Notes: generated by a model from the letters alone, not told the origin. A DNA stretch of 48,493 bases from Hyphomicrobiales bacterium (GCA_900473415.1 UCLR01000053.1:1-48493); one strand, 5' to 3'. Counted from the stretch's first letter, positions 33,674-41,863 are shown. Program-made: numbers and translations.

Positions 33674-36301
33674 ATGTCGAGCAAGCTGCAAGGATACCGG
33701 GCCAAACGCGACTTCCAGAAGACGAAGGAGCCGAGTGGCGAAGCCGCTGTGGCGCCCTCTGATCGCCTCCGCTTCGTGATCCAGAAGCATGACGCCACCC
33801 GATTGCATTACGATCTGCGTCTGGAATTGGACGGCGTCTTCAAATCCTGGGCGGTGACGAAGGGGCCGTCGCTGGATCCCCACGACAAGCGTCTTGCAGT
33901 CGAGGTCGAAGACCACCCGCTCGCCTATGGTGATTTCGAAGGAACGATCCCGAAAGGCCAATACGGCGGCGGCACGGTCATGCTGTGGGACCGGGGCCAT
34001 TGGGAGGCGGAGGGCAAACTCAGTCCGCAGAGGCAGCTCGAAAAGGGCGACCTGAAGTTTACACTCGACGGCGAACGCTTGCAGGGCAGTTTCGTCCTCA
34101 TCCGGATGAAGCGCGACAGGGACGGCGGCAAGCGGACCAATTGGCTCCTGATCAAGCATCGCGATGAGCATGCGTCCGAAGGTGACGGCGCGAAGGCCCT
34201 TGCCGGCGATACCTCTATCGCCTCGGGCCGGTCGATGGCGGCGATCGCAGCAGGCAAGGGGCGAGCTCCGAAGCCTTTCCTGCTCGCGAACGAGACAGTC
34301 GATGCGGGCGCCGTGTGGGACTCCAGTGTAGGTCTCGCGGCAGCCGAGCGTCGCGCCCCGGCTCGGACGGAAAAATCTCAAGGCAAGAAGCCCGCGACGG
34401 CGGTGCCTGACTTTCTGTCGCCCCAGCTCTGTAGCTCCGTTCAGAGGCCGCCATCGGGCACGGAATGGGTTCACGAGATTAAGTTCGACGGCTATCGTAT
34501 CCAGCTTCGTGTCGAGGGTGGGAAAGCCACGCTGAAGACGCGCAAAGGCCTCGACTGGACAAAGAAGTTCCGGTCGATCGCCGATGCGGCTGGGGGTTGG
34601 CCCGACTGCATTTTGGACGGCGAGATCGTGGCCCTGGACGAGAACGGCGCGCCAGATTTCGCGGCGCTCCAGGCGGCGCTGTCGGAAGGCAGGACGCAGG
34701 ATCTCGTCTACTTCGCGTTCGACCTGCCATGGATCGAGGGCGAGGACCTAAGGCGTCATACACTTCTGGCCCGCAAGGCTCGGCTGAAGGAGCTGATCGA
34801 GCGACAGGGCGACGGCGTCATCCTGCGCTATGTCGAGCATTTCGAGAGCGGTGGCGACGCTGTGCTGAAGTCAGCTTGCAAACTGTCGCTCGAAGGTATC
34901 GTGTCAAAGTCGACCAAGGCACCTTATGTCTCTGGCCGCAGCGATAACTGGACCAAGGCGAAATGCCGCGCCGGGCACGAGGTGGTGATCGGTGGATGGG
35001 CGACGACGCAGGGCAGGTTCCGTTCGCTGCTCGTCGGCGTGAATCGCGGATCACACTTCGTTTACATCGGTAGGGTCGGAACGGGCTACGGCGCCACCAA
35101 GGTCGCGACATTACTGCCGCGTCTGAAGAAGCACATGGCGAAGGCGTCGCCGTTTACCGGCGCTAACGCGCCGCGGCGTGAGCCGGGTATGTCATGGCTC
35201 GACCCCGTCCTCGTAGCAGAGATTGAGTTCGCTGGCTGGACCGCCGACGGCATGGTCAGGCAGGCCGTGTTCAAGGGGCTCCGGGAAGACAAACCCGCAG
35301 ACGAGGTCGTGACCGATCTGCCCGCTCCACCCGAGGCGGTCGAACCGACGAAGCCAGTGGTCACTCCGCCTCGCCGCAAGGGCGGCAGGGCGGACGTCCT
35401 AGGTGTCGGCCTTTCGCATCCGGACAAAGTCCTGTGGCCGGATGCGGAGGACGGGAAGCCCGTCTCAAAGCTCGACCTGGCGAACTACCTGCAAGCCGTC
35501 GGCGAATGGATGATGCCGCATATCAGGGGCAGGCCCTGCTCGCTGCTCCGAACCCCGGACGGGATTGGCGGCGAAACCTTCTTCCAGCGCCATGCGGGCC
35601 TCGGCACGTCGAACCTCTTCGAGCTCGCCCACGTCTTCGGGGATAAGAAGCCTTATCTACAGATTGACCGCGTCGAGGCGCTGATCGCGGCTGCTCAAAT
35701 CGGAGGTATCGAGCTGCACCCGTGGAACTGCCAGCCCGGCGATCCAGAGGTTCCAGGCCGTCTCGTCTTCGACCTCGATCCCGGGCCCGGCGTTGAATTT
35801 GACGATGTCGTCTCTGCGGCAAACGCCATGCGGGAAAGGTTAAGTGCAGTCGGGTTGAATAGCTTCTGCAAGACGACCGGCGGCAAGGGTCTCCATGTCG
35901 TCACCCCGCTCAAGACGTCTGGGCGCAAGAAGCTGGATTGGCCGACCGCCAAGGACTTCGCCCGGCAGGTCTGTGCCGATATGGCCGCCGACGAGCCGTC
36001 ACGCTACGTGATCAACATGGCCAAGCGGCTTCGTAATGGTCGGATCTTCCTCGACTATCTGCGCAACGACAGGATGTCGACGGCCGTTGCGCCACTATCG
36101 CCACGTGCGCGTCCCGGAGCGCATGTCTCGCTGCCGGTACAGTGGACGCAGGTGAAGAAAGGTCTCGATCCAGCGCGATTCACCGTTCGTACGGTTCCCG
36201 GGCTGTTGGCAAAGAGCAAAGCCTGGGACGGCTATTGCGATGCCGAGGTGCCACTTGCCGACGCCATCAAGCGGTTGGGGCGAAGCAGCAAAGCCGCATA
36301 G
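33674..36301 (+). CDS. ligD: Multifunctional NHEJ DNA ligase D
   Basis: An 875-residue three-domain LigD that processes and seals double-strand breaks with Ku. Residues about 1-190 are the 3'-phosphoesterase domain (metal residues His39, His45 and Asp47 in KHDATRLHYDLRLE, His81). Residues about 245-545 are the ATP-dependent ligase (adenylated Lys270 in EIKFDGYR; DGEIVALDE; EGIVSKSTKAPY). Residues about 575-865 are the primase-polymerase domain (metal Asp700 and Asp702 in VFDLDPG; KTTGGKGLHVV; RNDRMSTAVAPLSPRARPGA). The order phosphoesterase-ligase-polymerase is the usual rhizobial one. The ATG at 33674 has GGGAG 6-7 nt upstream and gives the canonical N-terminus; an upstream frame to 33512 is antisense to a promoter region. 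ku1 follows on the same strand, 52 bp on. Confidence 0.96.
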   Translation: MSSKLQGYRAKRDFQKTKEPSGEAAVAPSDRLRFVIQKHDATRLHYDLRLELDGVFKSWAVTKGPSLDPHDKRLAVEVEDHPLAYGDFEGTIPKGQYGGGTVMLWDRGHWEAEGKLSPQRQLEKGDLKFTLDGERLQGSFVLIRMKRDRDGGKRTNWLLIKHRDEHASEGDGAKALAGDTSIASGRSMAAIAAGKGRAPKPFLLANETVDAGAVWDSSVGLAAAERRAPARTEKSQGKKPATAVPDFLSPQLCSSVQRPPSGTEWVHEIKFDGYRIQLRVEGGKATLKTRKGLDWTKKFRSIADAAGGWPDCILDGEIVALDENGAPDFAALQAALSEGRTQDLVYFAFDLPWIEGEDLRRHTLLARKARLKELIERQGDGVILRYVEHFESGGDAVLKSACKLSLEGIVSKSTKAPYVSGRSDNWTKAKCRAGHEVVIGGWATTQGRFRSLLVGVNRGSHFVYIGRVGTGYGATKVATLLPRLKKHMAKASPFTGANAPRREPGMSWLDPVLVAEIEFAGWTADGMVRQAVFKGLREDKPADEVVTDLPAPPEAVEPTKPVVTPPRRKGGRADVLGVGLSHPDKVLWPDAEDGKPVSKLDLANYLQAVGEWMMPHIRGRPCSLLRTPDGIGGETFFQRHAGLGTSNLFELAHVFGDKKPYLQIDRVEALIAAAQIGGIELHPWNCQPGDPEVPGRLVFDLDPGPGVEFDDVVSAANAMRERLSAVGLNSFCKTTGGKGLHVVTPLKTSGRKKLDWPTAKDFARQVCADMAADEPSRYVINMAKRLRNGRIFLDYLRNDRMSTAVAPLSPRARPGAHVSLPVQWTQVKKGLDPARFTVRTVPGLLAKSKAWDGYCDAEVPLADAIKRLGRSSKAA

Positions 36302-36307
36302 GGCGCA

Positions 36308-36333
36308 GGAACGAAACGTCAGCGGCTGCCGTT
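36308..36333 (+). promoter_or_regulatory. EcfG-type promoter, GGAAC-N17-CGTT
   Basis: GGAAC at 36308-36312 and CGTT at 36330-36333, 17 bp apart, in the 52-bp gap between ligD and ku1 and 20 bp before the ku1 ATG. It would let ku1 be made separately from ligD. Confidence 0.55.
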
Positions 36334-36353
36334 ATCGTCGCAGAGGTGGGATC

Positions 36354-37142
36354 ATGGTTCAACGGACGTTCTGGAAGGGCTATCTCAAGCTGTCGCTGGT
36401 GACCTGTCCCGTCGCGATGATGCCGGCGCGGTCGCAAAGCGAGAAGGTCCGCTTTCACACGCTGAACCGAAAGACCGGCAATCGAATTCAGAGCCGTTTC
36501 ATCGACGCCGTCACCGGGAAGCCGGTGGCCGACGAGGACGAGGTGCGCGGCTATCCGAAGACGGACGACGAATACGTCATGCTCGAGGAGGACGAGCTTG
36601 ATGCAGTGGCACTGGAGAGCACGCGTACAATCGACATCGAGGTCTTTGCACCCCGCTCGTCGGTCGGATGGATCTGGTATGACGCTCCCCATTATCTGGT
36701 GCCCGACGGAAAGGTCGGTGAGGAGGCCTTTTCGGTCATACGCGAGGCAATGAAGGCGACGAAAACCGTCGGCATCTCCCGCGTGGTCCTCTACCGCCGT
36801 GAGCGCGCCGTGCTGCTCGAGCCCCGCGACAATGGGATCGTGCTCTGGACCCTGCGTTACGGCGACGAAGTGCGCGACGAAAAGCCGTACTTCGCCGGGA
36901 TCAAGAAGGCAGAACCCGAAGCGGACATGAAGCCGCTGATGGAGAAGCTTATCCAGTCCCGGACGAAGGATTGGTCGCCCAATCTGGCTGAGGATCCCGT
37001 CCAGGACGAGCTTCTGTCGATCATCAAGGCCAAAGAGAAGGGCAGGAAACCGAAGAAGTCTGGCGCAGCGCCGAAGACCGAGGGCAACGTCGTCAGCATC
37101 ATGGATGCGCTGAGGAAAAGCCTGGAGCCGCGGCGCTCCTGA
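36354..37142 (+). CDS. ku: DNA end-binding protein Ku (first copy)
   Basis: A 262-residue bacterial Ku that forms a ring on DNA ends and recruits LigD. The Ku core is visible from RTFWKGYLKLSLVTCPV and KVRFHTLNRKTGNRI through the bridge region (SRVVLYRRERAVLLEPRDNG) to residue about 200. The C-terminal tail is basic (KEKGRKPKKSGAAPK) and ends in a short helix (VSIMDALRKSLEPRRS) of the kind thought to touch LigD. The ATG at 36354 has GAGGTGG upstream. It converges on ku2 with a 13-bp gap. Confidence 0.93.
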   Translation: MVQRTFWKGYLKLSLVTCPVAMMPARSQSEKVRFHTLNRKTGNRIQSRFIDAVTGKPVADEDEVRGYPKTDDEYVMLEEDELDAVALESTRTIDIEVFAPRSSVGWIWYDAPHYLVPDGKVGEEAFSVIREAMKATKTVGISRVVLYRRERAVLLEPRDNGIVLWTLRYGDEVRDEKPYFAGIKKAEPEADMKPLMEKLIQSRTKDWSPNLAEDPVQDELLSIIKAKEKGRKPKKSGAAPKTEGNVVSIMDALRKSLEPRRS

Positions 37143-37155
37143 TGGGTGTGCGCCG

Positions 37156-38013
37156 CTATGCAGCCTGTTCGCTCTTGCCCCCAGCCTTGCTGGCGGTTCT
37201 ACGTTTGGTGGATTTCCGTTCCGTCGACGCCTTGCCGGCGGATCCCTTGGCGCTCTGACGTAGCGCGTCCATCAGGTCCACCACCTTCGCCGGCCTCGGC
37301 AGCTTCCTCGGCTTGAGCTTCCTGCCTTCGATCTTTGCCTGAACCAGCTCTGCGAGTGCGGCCTCGTAACGGTCGTCGAAAGCCTTAGGATCGAACTCGC
37401 CCACCTTCGTCTCGATGATGTGCTTGGCGAGATCGAGCATCTCGTCTTCAATCTTCATCTTCGGGACGTCGCTAAACGCGTCCTCGGCCGAGCGCACCTC
37501 GTAATCGAAGTTCAGGGTAGTGCCGATCAGTCCCTTGCCATACGGCCGGATCAGGATCGAGCGCATTCGCCGGAAGATCACCGTGCGGGCCAGCGCGGCG
37601 CACTGCTGCTCGATCATCGTCTCCCGGATCAGCTCGAACGCCTCTGACGCGATCGCAGTGCTGGGCGCGATGTAGTACGGCCGGTCAAGGAAAACGTCGT
37701 CGATCTCATCGCACGGTAGGAAGGTGGAGACATCGAGAGTCTTGTCGCTTTCCGGGATGGCTGCTGCGATTTCCTCCGGTTCAAGGACGATGTAGTCGCC
37801 GTCGCCGCGATCGTAACCCTTTACCTGGTCGTCGTATTCGACCGGCTTTCCTGTGACTTCGTCCACGAATTGTCGCTGAACGCGGTTGCCGGTTTTTCGG
37901 TTCAACGTGTGGAAGGAGATCCGTTCGGCGCTTGATGCGGCCGTGTAGAGCGCAACGGGGCAAGTCAATTCGGCGACCTTCAGGACGCCCTTCCAGATCG
38001 CCCGCGGTGCCAT
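37156..38013 (-). CDS. ku: DNA end-binding protein Ku (second copy)
   Basis: A 285-residue Ku paralogue. Core segments are RAIWKGVLKVAELTCPVALY, RISFHTLNRKTGNRVQRQF and the bridge region (ARTVIFRRMRSILIRPYGKG). The C-terminus has VVDLMDALRQS and a long Lys/Arg/Ser/Ala tail (STKRRTASKAGGK type), which in bacterial Ku proteins helps DNA threading. GGAGGGAG lies just before the ATG at 38013; an upstream in-frame ATG is judged false. Two Ku genes are common in rhizobia and may form homo- or heterodimers. Its promoter is the palindromic site at 38040-38066. Confidence 0.93.
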   Translation of the reverse strand: MAPRAIWKGVLKVAELTCPVALYTAASSAERISFHTLNRKTGNRVQRQFVDEVTGKPVEYDDQVKGYDRGDGDYIVLEPEEIAAAIPESDKTLDVSTFLPCDEIDDVFLDRPYYIAPSTAIASEAFELIRETMIEQQCAALARTVIFRRMRSILIRPYGKGLIGTTLNFDYEVRSAEDAFSDVPKMKIEDEMLDLAKHIIETKVGEFDPKAFDDRYEAALAELVQAKIEGRKLKPRKLPRPAKVVDLMDALRQSAKGSAGKASTERKSTKRRTASKAGGKSEQAA

Positions 38014-38039
38014 GGCACTCCCTCCGTCCGACGAGGTAA

Positions 38040-38066
38040 GGAACCGTGTCACACCCCGATGGTTCC
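38040..38066. promoter_or_regulatory. Palindromic bidirectional EcfG-type promoter
   Basis: GGAACC (38040-38045) and GGTTCC (38061-38066) form a perfect 6-bp inverted repeat. Because of the symmetry each strand reads GGAAC-N16-GGTT, so one 27-bp element offers a promoter to ku2 on the left (start 38013) and to the helical-protein gene on the right (GTG 38094). Confidence 0.6.
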
Positions 38067-38093
38067 GCTCGTCGTAACGCGAGGAAATCGAAC

Positions 38094-38384
38094 GTGGCAC
38101 AGGATGACGCCATCATCGCCAAGGGGCTCAATGCCGGGCTCCGACGGCTCATCGTCAGGGCACTCGTCCACTCCGCTGGCAAGGCGCGCAACGAGGCGCG
38201 GATGGAGGAACTCGTGGAAGCGTTGAGGGCCGAGATCGGCCGGCTGGCGTTCAAGGCGGCGACTGGAGACGGGCAGGACGTGGACCTGACTGCGGCAGTG
38301 AGAAACGCACTGATGATCCTGCTGAATACCGCGCGGCGCGATGCGCAATCGGACATGATCCGCGAGGCCGAGACCTTGCAATAA
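38094..38384 (+). CDS. Small helical protein divergent from ku2
   Basis: A 96-residue helical protein (VAQDDAIIAKGLNAGLRRLIVRALVHSAGKARNE... then EELVEALRAEIGRLAF and VRNALMILLNTARRDAQSDMIREAETLQ). I do not recognise a family. The start is a GTG at 38094 preceded by GAGGAAAT; upstream frame lacks an RBS. Sharing a palindromic promoter with ku2 suggests a stress or repair role, which is inference. Confidence 0.6.
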   Translation: MAQDDAIIAKGLNAGLRRLIVRALVHSAGKARNEARMEELVEALRAEIGRLAFKAATGDGQDVDLTAAVRNALMILLNTARRDAQSDMIREAETLQ

Positions 38385-38478
38385 AAGGCGCTGCGATAGC
38401 GGCCCGAGCAATAGGCTCTAAGCCGTTTGCGGCACATTCCTGACCTGGTCCGACCACGAGGATCCCGACCTCTGCCCC

Positions 38479-38840
38479 ATGACGAACGAACGCCTAAGGG
38501 CAATCGACCTGGAGACCGCGGGAGGCCGCACGACGTCTGCGAGATCGGACGGCAGGAAGTCACGCGCGATGCTGACGGGAGCTGGCGCGTCGACGAGGAG
38601 CGGGAGCGCTTTTGGTTGATGCGTCGGGCGATCTCCCCGAACACGATGGCAATCCACCATTCCGCGACGTCGACGTCGCGGGTGCGCTTTTCTGGAAGCA
38701 CGTCGCGCCAGCCGGGCTGCGGCCCGACGGTGCCGGCGTCGCGAGCTCGCCGGACACCGCGCGGACTTCGAGATGCGTTATTGCCCCCCGGCGTTCAGTC
38801 TGCGCGACATGAAACCTCACCGTCAAAGCCGGGCGTGTTA
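38479..38840 (+). pseudogene. DnaQ-like exonuclease, multiply frameshifted
   Basis: Pieces in three frames rebuild a DEDD exonuclease: MTNERLRAIDLETAGG (ExoI, with DLE), RPHDVCEIGRQEVTRDADGSW, DVDVAGALFWKHVA, and HRADFEMRYCPPA (ExoII-like, H-x-A-D-F). At least three frameshifts separate them and ExoIII is not seen. Unrelated in detail to the intact exonuclease at 19.2 kb. Confidence 0.6.
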
Positions 38841-38879
38841 TTCTTTTCCTGCCGTGCGCCGCAGACCCGGACGCTCACG

Positions 38880-39302
38880 AGTCGCGTCGCGGAGGCGCTT
38901 GAAAGCATTGCGGAATTGCCCTTGCTTCCGAGCGAGGTCGAGGACGTTATGACGATTTCCTCGCGAGGGCGCTAGCGCCACAAATGGCTCGAGGACGGCC
39001 GGCTGCAAAGCGCTGGGACTCGTACGGTCAAGCTTCGCGGACGAGCACGATTCGTGACATTCCACGTCTTCAATCCGCAACACATTGAGTCAATTCTCGA
39101 TCGCGATCTGCCTGCAATCTGGCGGGAGGAGGATGCGACAAGGAGCGCCGAGAAGCGTCGGCGCGCCGTGGCGAAGGCCGCTCTTGTCCGGGCCGGGAAG
39201 GTTGGAGCGCGGCCAGGCGATATAAACAGCGGAGCGGCGGATGGCGAGGCGCCAGCCCTTGCCGGCTGGGACGAGTTCGGCGCCGAGGGGCTGTTGCGCT
39301 GA
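38880..39302 (+). pseudogene. Putative DNA-binding protein with in-frame TAG
   Basis: One frame reads ELPLLPSEVEDVMTISSRGR, a TAG at 38973-38975, then RHKWLEDGRLQSAGTRTVKL, GRARFVTFHVFNPQHIESIL and a tail ending LAGWDEFGAEGLLR. The S-E-V-x-D-V-x-T-I-S-x-x-x-R-H-K-W-x-E-D-G-R-L part looks like a MerR-type or excisionase-like winged helix. The 5' end is not clear. Intact homologues are, from memory, frequent in rhizobia; the TAG makes this copy defective unless bypassed. Confidence 0.45.
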
Positions 39303-39456
39303 GACCCGAAGCGCGCTCGTGACGAGGATGCGCTTGATGCGACAGGCGGTGCCAGTTGTCTCGCGAACAACGAGGGGGGCGCGTCCCTCTTTCGTCAGCA
39401 AGTTCCCCTTGCGATCCTGCGCGCTGGGAATCACCAGTGAATCCTTTCGGAGGGTC

Positions 39457-39481
39457 GGAACGCGGATCGCCGTCGGTGGTT
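39457..39481 (+). promoter_or_regulatory. EcfG-type promoter, GGAAC-N16-GGTT
   Basis: GGAAC at 39457-39461 and GGTT at 39478-39481, 16 bp apart, 34 bp before the DUF3008 start. The SDR gene follows 18 bp after DUF3008 and is probably in the same unit. Confidence 0.65.
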
Positions 39482-39515
39482 GCACTTCATCGTCCCCTTC
39501 AGCGGAGTGATCACT

Positions 39516-39704
39516 ATGCCCGCGAAGTAGAAAGCCCAGCAGAAGGCGGCGGGAGCCGCCCTTGCCGCCAAGCGCGGCGAACAAAGCGCCAGAGAATTGA
39601 AAGGCGCTTCGAAGGAGATGGCGAAGTCGATGAGCGAAAAGGAGCTCAGCGAGATGGCCTCGACAAAGCGCAAGGGGAAGCCCGAGCACACCTCAAAATC
39701 CTGA
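39516..39704 (+). pseudogene. DUF3008 protein with TAG at codon 5
   Basis: The 63-codon frame reads MPAK-TAG-KAQQKAAGAALAAKRGE, then KGASKEMAKSMSEKELSEMA and STKRKGKPEHTSKS. This is DUF3008, a small Lys/Ala-rich stress-associated protein, in which Ser is usual at residue 5; TAG (39528-39530) replaces it, a single-base change from TCG. Nothing else is damaged, and both RBS (GGAG 9 nt upstream) and promoter are intact, so the mutation looks recent. Confidence 0.7.
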
Positions 39705-39722
39705 CCGATACCGGAGAGCGCC

Positions 39723-40580
39723 ATGACCGAGCACCCGAAGCCGCCGTTTCCGCAGCAACAGCAGTCGATGCCGGGCTCCACCGACCGGATGGATCCGCGC
39801 CCCGATCACGGCGAGGAGACATACCGCGGCTCGGGCCGCCTCTCGGGCAAGCGCGCGATCATCACGGGAGGCGACAGCGGCATCGGGCGAGCCGTTGCCA
39901 TCGCCTATGCTAGGGAAGGCGCCGATCTGCTCATCTCCTATCTCGACGAAGAGCAAGACGCGGCGGAGACGAAGCGCTGGATCGAGAAGGCAGGACGCAA
40001 GGCATTGCTCGTGCCCGGCGACATCCAGTCCGCGGCCCACTGCCGTAAGATCGTCGACACCGCGATCGCCGAGCTTGGCGGGATCGACATCCTCGTCAAC
40101 AACGCCGCTCATCAGGCCACCTTCGACGACATCAGGGAGATTTCTGACGAGGAGTGGGAACTGACGTTCCGGGTCAACATCCATGCGATGTTCTACCTGA
40201 CCAAGGCAGCGGTCCCGCACATGCCGCCCGGAAGCGCAATCATCAACACCGCCTCCGTGAACTCCGACATGCCGAATCCGACCCTGCTCGCTTATGCTAC
40301 CACCAAGGGCGCGATCCAGAACTTCACTGCGGGGCTTGCCCAGCTTCTTGCCGATAAGGAAATCCGGGCGAACGCGGTGGCTCCCGGCCCGATCTGGACG
40401 CCGCTCATTCCCTCGACAATGGATGCCGAACGGGTCTCAAATTTCGGCAAGCAGGTGCCGATGAAGCGCCCCGGGCAGCCGGCCGAACTCGCGACGGCCT
40501 ATGTCATGTTGGCCGACCCTCTTTCGAGCTACGTCTCCGGCGCCACGATCGCTGTCACCGGCGGCAGGCCAATCCTCTAG
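39723..40580 (+). CDS. Stress-type short-chain dehydrogenase/reductase
   Basis: A 285-residue SDR with the long N-terminal extension (MTEHPKPPFPQQQQSMPGSTDRM region) typical of the general stress protein 39/YhdF group. NAD(P)-binding TGGDSGIGRAVAIAYAREGAD, the NNAA motif, catalytic Ser in INTASVNS and Tyr-x-x-x-Lys in YATTK are all present; the dinucleotide loop and Gly-rich turn look functional. Substrate unknown. GGAG precedes the ATG, and it lies 18 bp after the DUF3008 gene behind an EcfG-type promoter. Confidence 0.9.
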   Translation: MTEHPKPPFPQQQQSMPGSTDRMDPRPDHGEETYRGSGRLSGKRAIITGGDSGIGRAVAIAYAREGADLLISYLDEEQDAAETKRWIEKAGRKALLVPGDIQSAAHCRKIVDTAIAELGGIDILVNNAAHQATFDDIREISDEEWELTFRVNIHAMFYLTKAAVPHMPPGSAIINTASVNSDMPNPTLLAYATTKGAIQNFTAGLAQLLADKEIRANAVAPGPIWTPLIPSTMDAERVSNFGKQVPMKRPGQPAELATAYVMLADPLSSYVSGATIAVTGGRPIL

Positions 40581-41136
40581 GCCCACGGATGAACTGGTCA
40601 CCGTCATCGGGTTCGGCGCGCCGCTTTGCTCGACCGCCAGTTTCGTGCCGTAGGGGTGGCGGATCGTAAAGACGGGCGATACGAATCGGTTTCCGCGCCG
40701 ATGAACGCGCCCATAACGGGCGGTTTCCTTCTGTCGCTGGTCTACGGCGGGATGAAAGGCGAATGGCCTCTGATCCTAACCGCCGACCGTATCGTTCGCC
40801 GCACTGACCGGCCGCGGGCTGCGCATCACATTTCCTCGGGGCATTGGCTTGAGGTCTGCTGAGAGCAAATTGAGAGCAAATCGAGGAATGTCGCGCCCCG
40901 ACGGGGAACCCCTACCTTCAGAGCCTGTTTGCCTTATGGGTTTGGTGGACGGTGTCCTGTGGCCCAACTGAACCGGAATGGGGAGGCGAGCCAATGCGCG
41001 CCATGTTGGCACGACGATCTACGTCGACGCGAAATTCGCTGCCGGCGCACAGGCCCATATCCGGTCGGTCTGTTCGGTTTCAGCCTCCTGCGAGGAGACT
41101 TTCGCTGGGTAGGCTAAGTCTCTCGGGAAGCAGGCC
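40581..41136. other. Intergenic region with an EcfG-like site but no clear gene
   Basis: About 555 bp. A 78-codon frame (40626-40862) has a plausible middle (SAPMNAPITGGFLLSLVYGGMKGEWPL) but no RBS or family. At 40905-40929 GGAAC-N16-TGTT resembles the EcfG-type sites; the next sure gene starts 208 bp later, so a small RNA, a long leader or a very small gene could start here. Confidence 0.4.
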
Positions 41137-41769
41137 ATGAGGGATGGACACGGAAACCGCCTTCCACCCGAGCAAGAAGCGGTCATCCGGCAGATTGATC
41201 GGCGGCGGACCGAGCAAGCCGGCCCCAACTCGGTATCGGAGATCGTGACGACGATCGCACAGCAGCACGGCGTCGCTGTTGATGCCGCCGAGGCCGCCTT
41301 GGCAGCGCTTCGTCGGGGGCGCGGATCGATGGCGCAGTTTTCTCACCCCGACTTCGGCGGCATGGCCCAATGGTCCGCGGGCGGAATGAGCATGGTTGGC
41401 GACATGTTCAATGCGGCGACGAAAGCCAAGTTGGACGGGGTTCTGCAGGACCTCGCGCAGGCGCTTCGCAGGGGCGACCTTTTGATGGACGAGGCAAGGT
41501 CTGGAGACGCAAACGAGACGACCAGGTTCGGCGATTGGCCATCGGAGTTTGGTCCGGCAGCCACAATCGGTAGCCAGAACGATATGCGCTACGCATTCTT
41601 TCCAAGCGCGCGTCGCCTCGTGATTGAGGACCGTGGGAAAAGGACGATCTACGATACCGGCGAGCACATGATCACCGGGGTCGCGCAGCAACAGAGCCTC
41701 GATCGAACGTTGACATTCCGGAGCCAGCTCGGCGCCGTGACAATCGCAGACCTTCCGATCGTGGAATAG
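41137..41769 (+). CDS. SHOCT-type hypothetical protein
   Basis: A 210-residue protein: an N-terminal helical region (VSEIVTTIAQQHGVAVDAAEAALAALRRG), MAQFSHPDFGGMAQWSAGGMSMVGDMFN, a SHOCT-like helix (AKLDGVLQDLAQAL), and a beta-rich C-terminal half. Annotated relatives are called SHOCT domain proteins; function unknown, perhaps membrane-peripheral. It precedes the MFS gene on the same strand. Confidence 0.7.
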   Translation: MRDGHGNRLPPEQEAVIRQIDRRRTEQAGPNSVSEIVTTIAQQHGVAVDAAEAALAALRRGRGSMAQFSHPDFGGMAQWSAGGMSMVGDMFNAATKAKLDGVLQDLAQALRRGDLLMDEARSGDANETTRFGDWPSEFGPAATIGSQNDMRYAFFPSARRLVIEDRGKRTIYDTGEHMITGVAQQQSLDRTLTFRSQLGAVTIADLPIVE

Positions 41770-41863
41770 CAGGTCCCTTTTTCCGGTGCCGGCGGATGGG
41801 GCCGCGCCAGGGCCATTCGGCATATTTCTGCGGTGTGATCAGGAACGACGGCGAGAGAACGTT

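Noticed and set aside
36240..36353. An N-terminal extension of ku1 overlapping the end of ligD
   Set aside because: The canonical Ku start MVQRTFWKG at 36354 has an RBS, and the extension is the out-of-frame end of ligD.
14457..39704. Repeated TAG codons in otherwise readable genes, suggesting stop-codon recoding
   Set aside because: TAG is also the normal stop of intact genes here (ligD, the second ligase, the glycosyltransferase, the cupin), and most TAG-bearing genes also carry frameshifts, so ordinary decay explains it.
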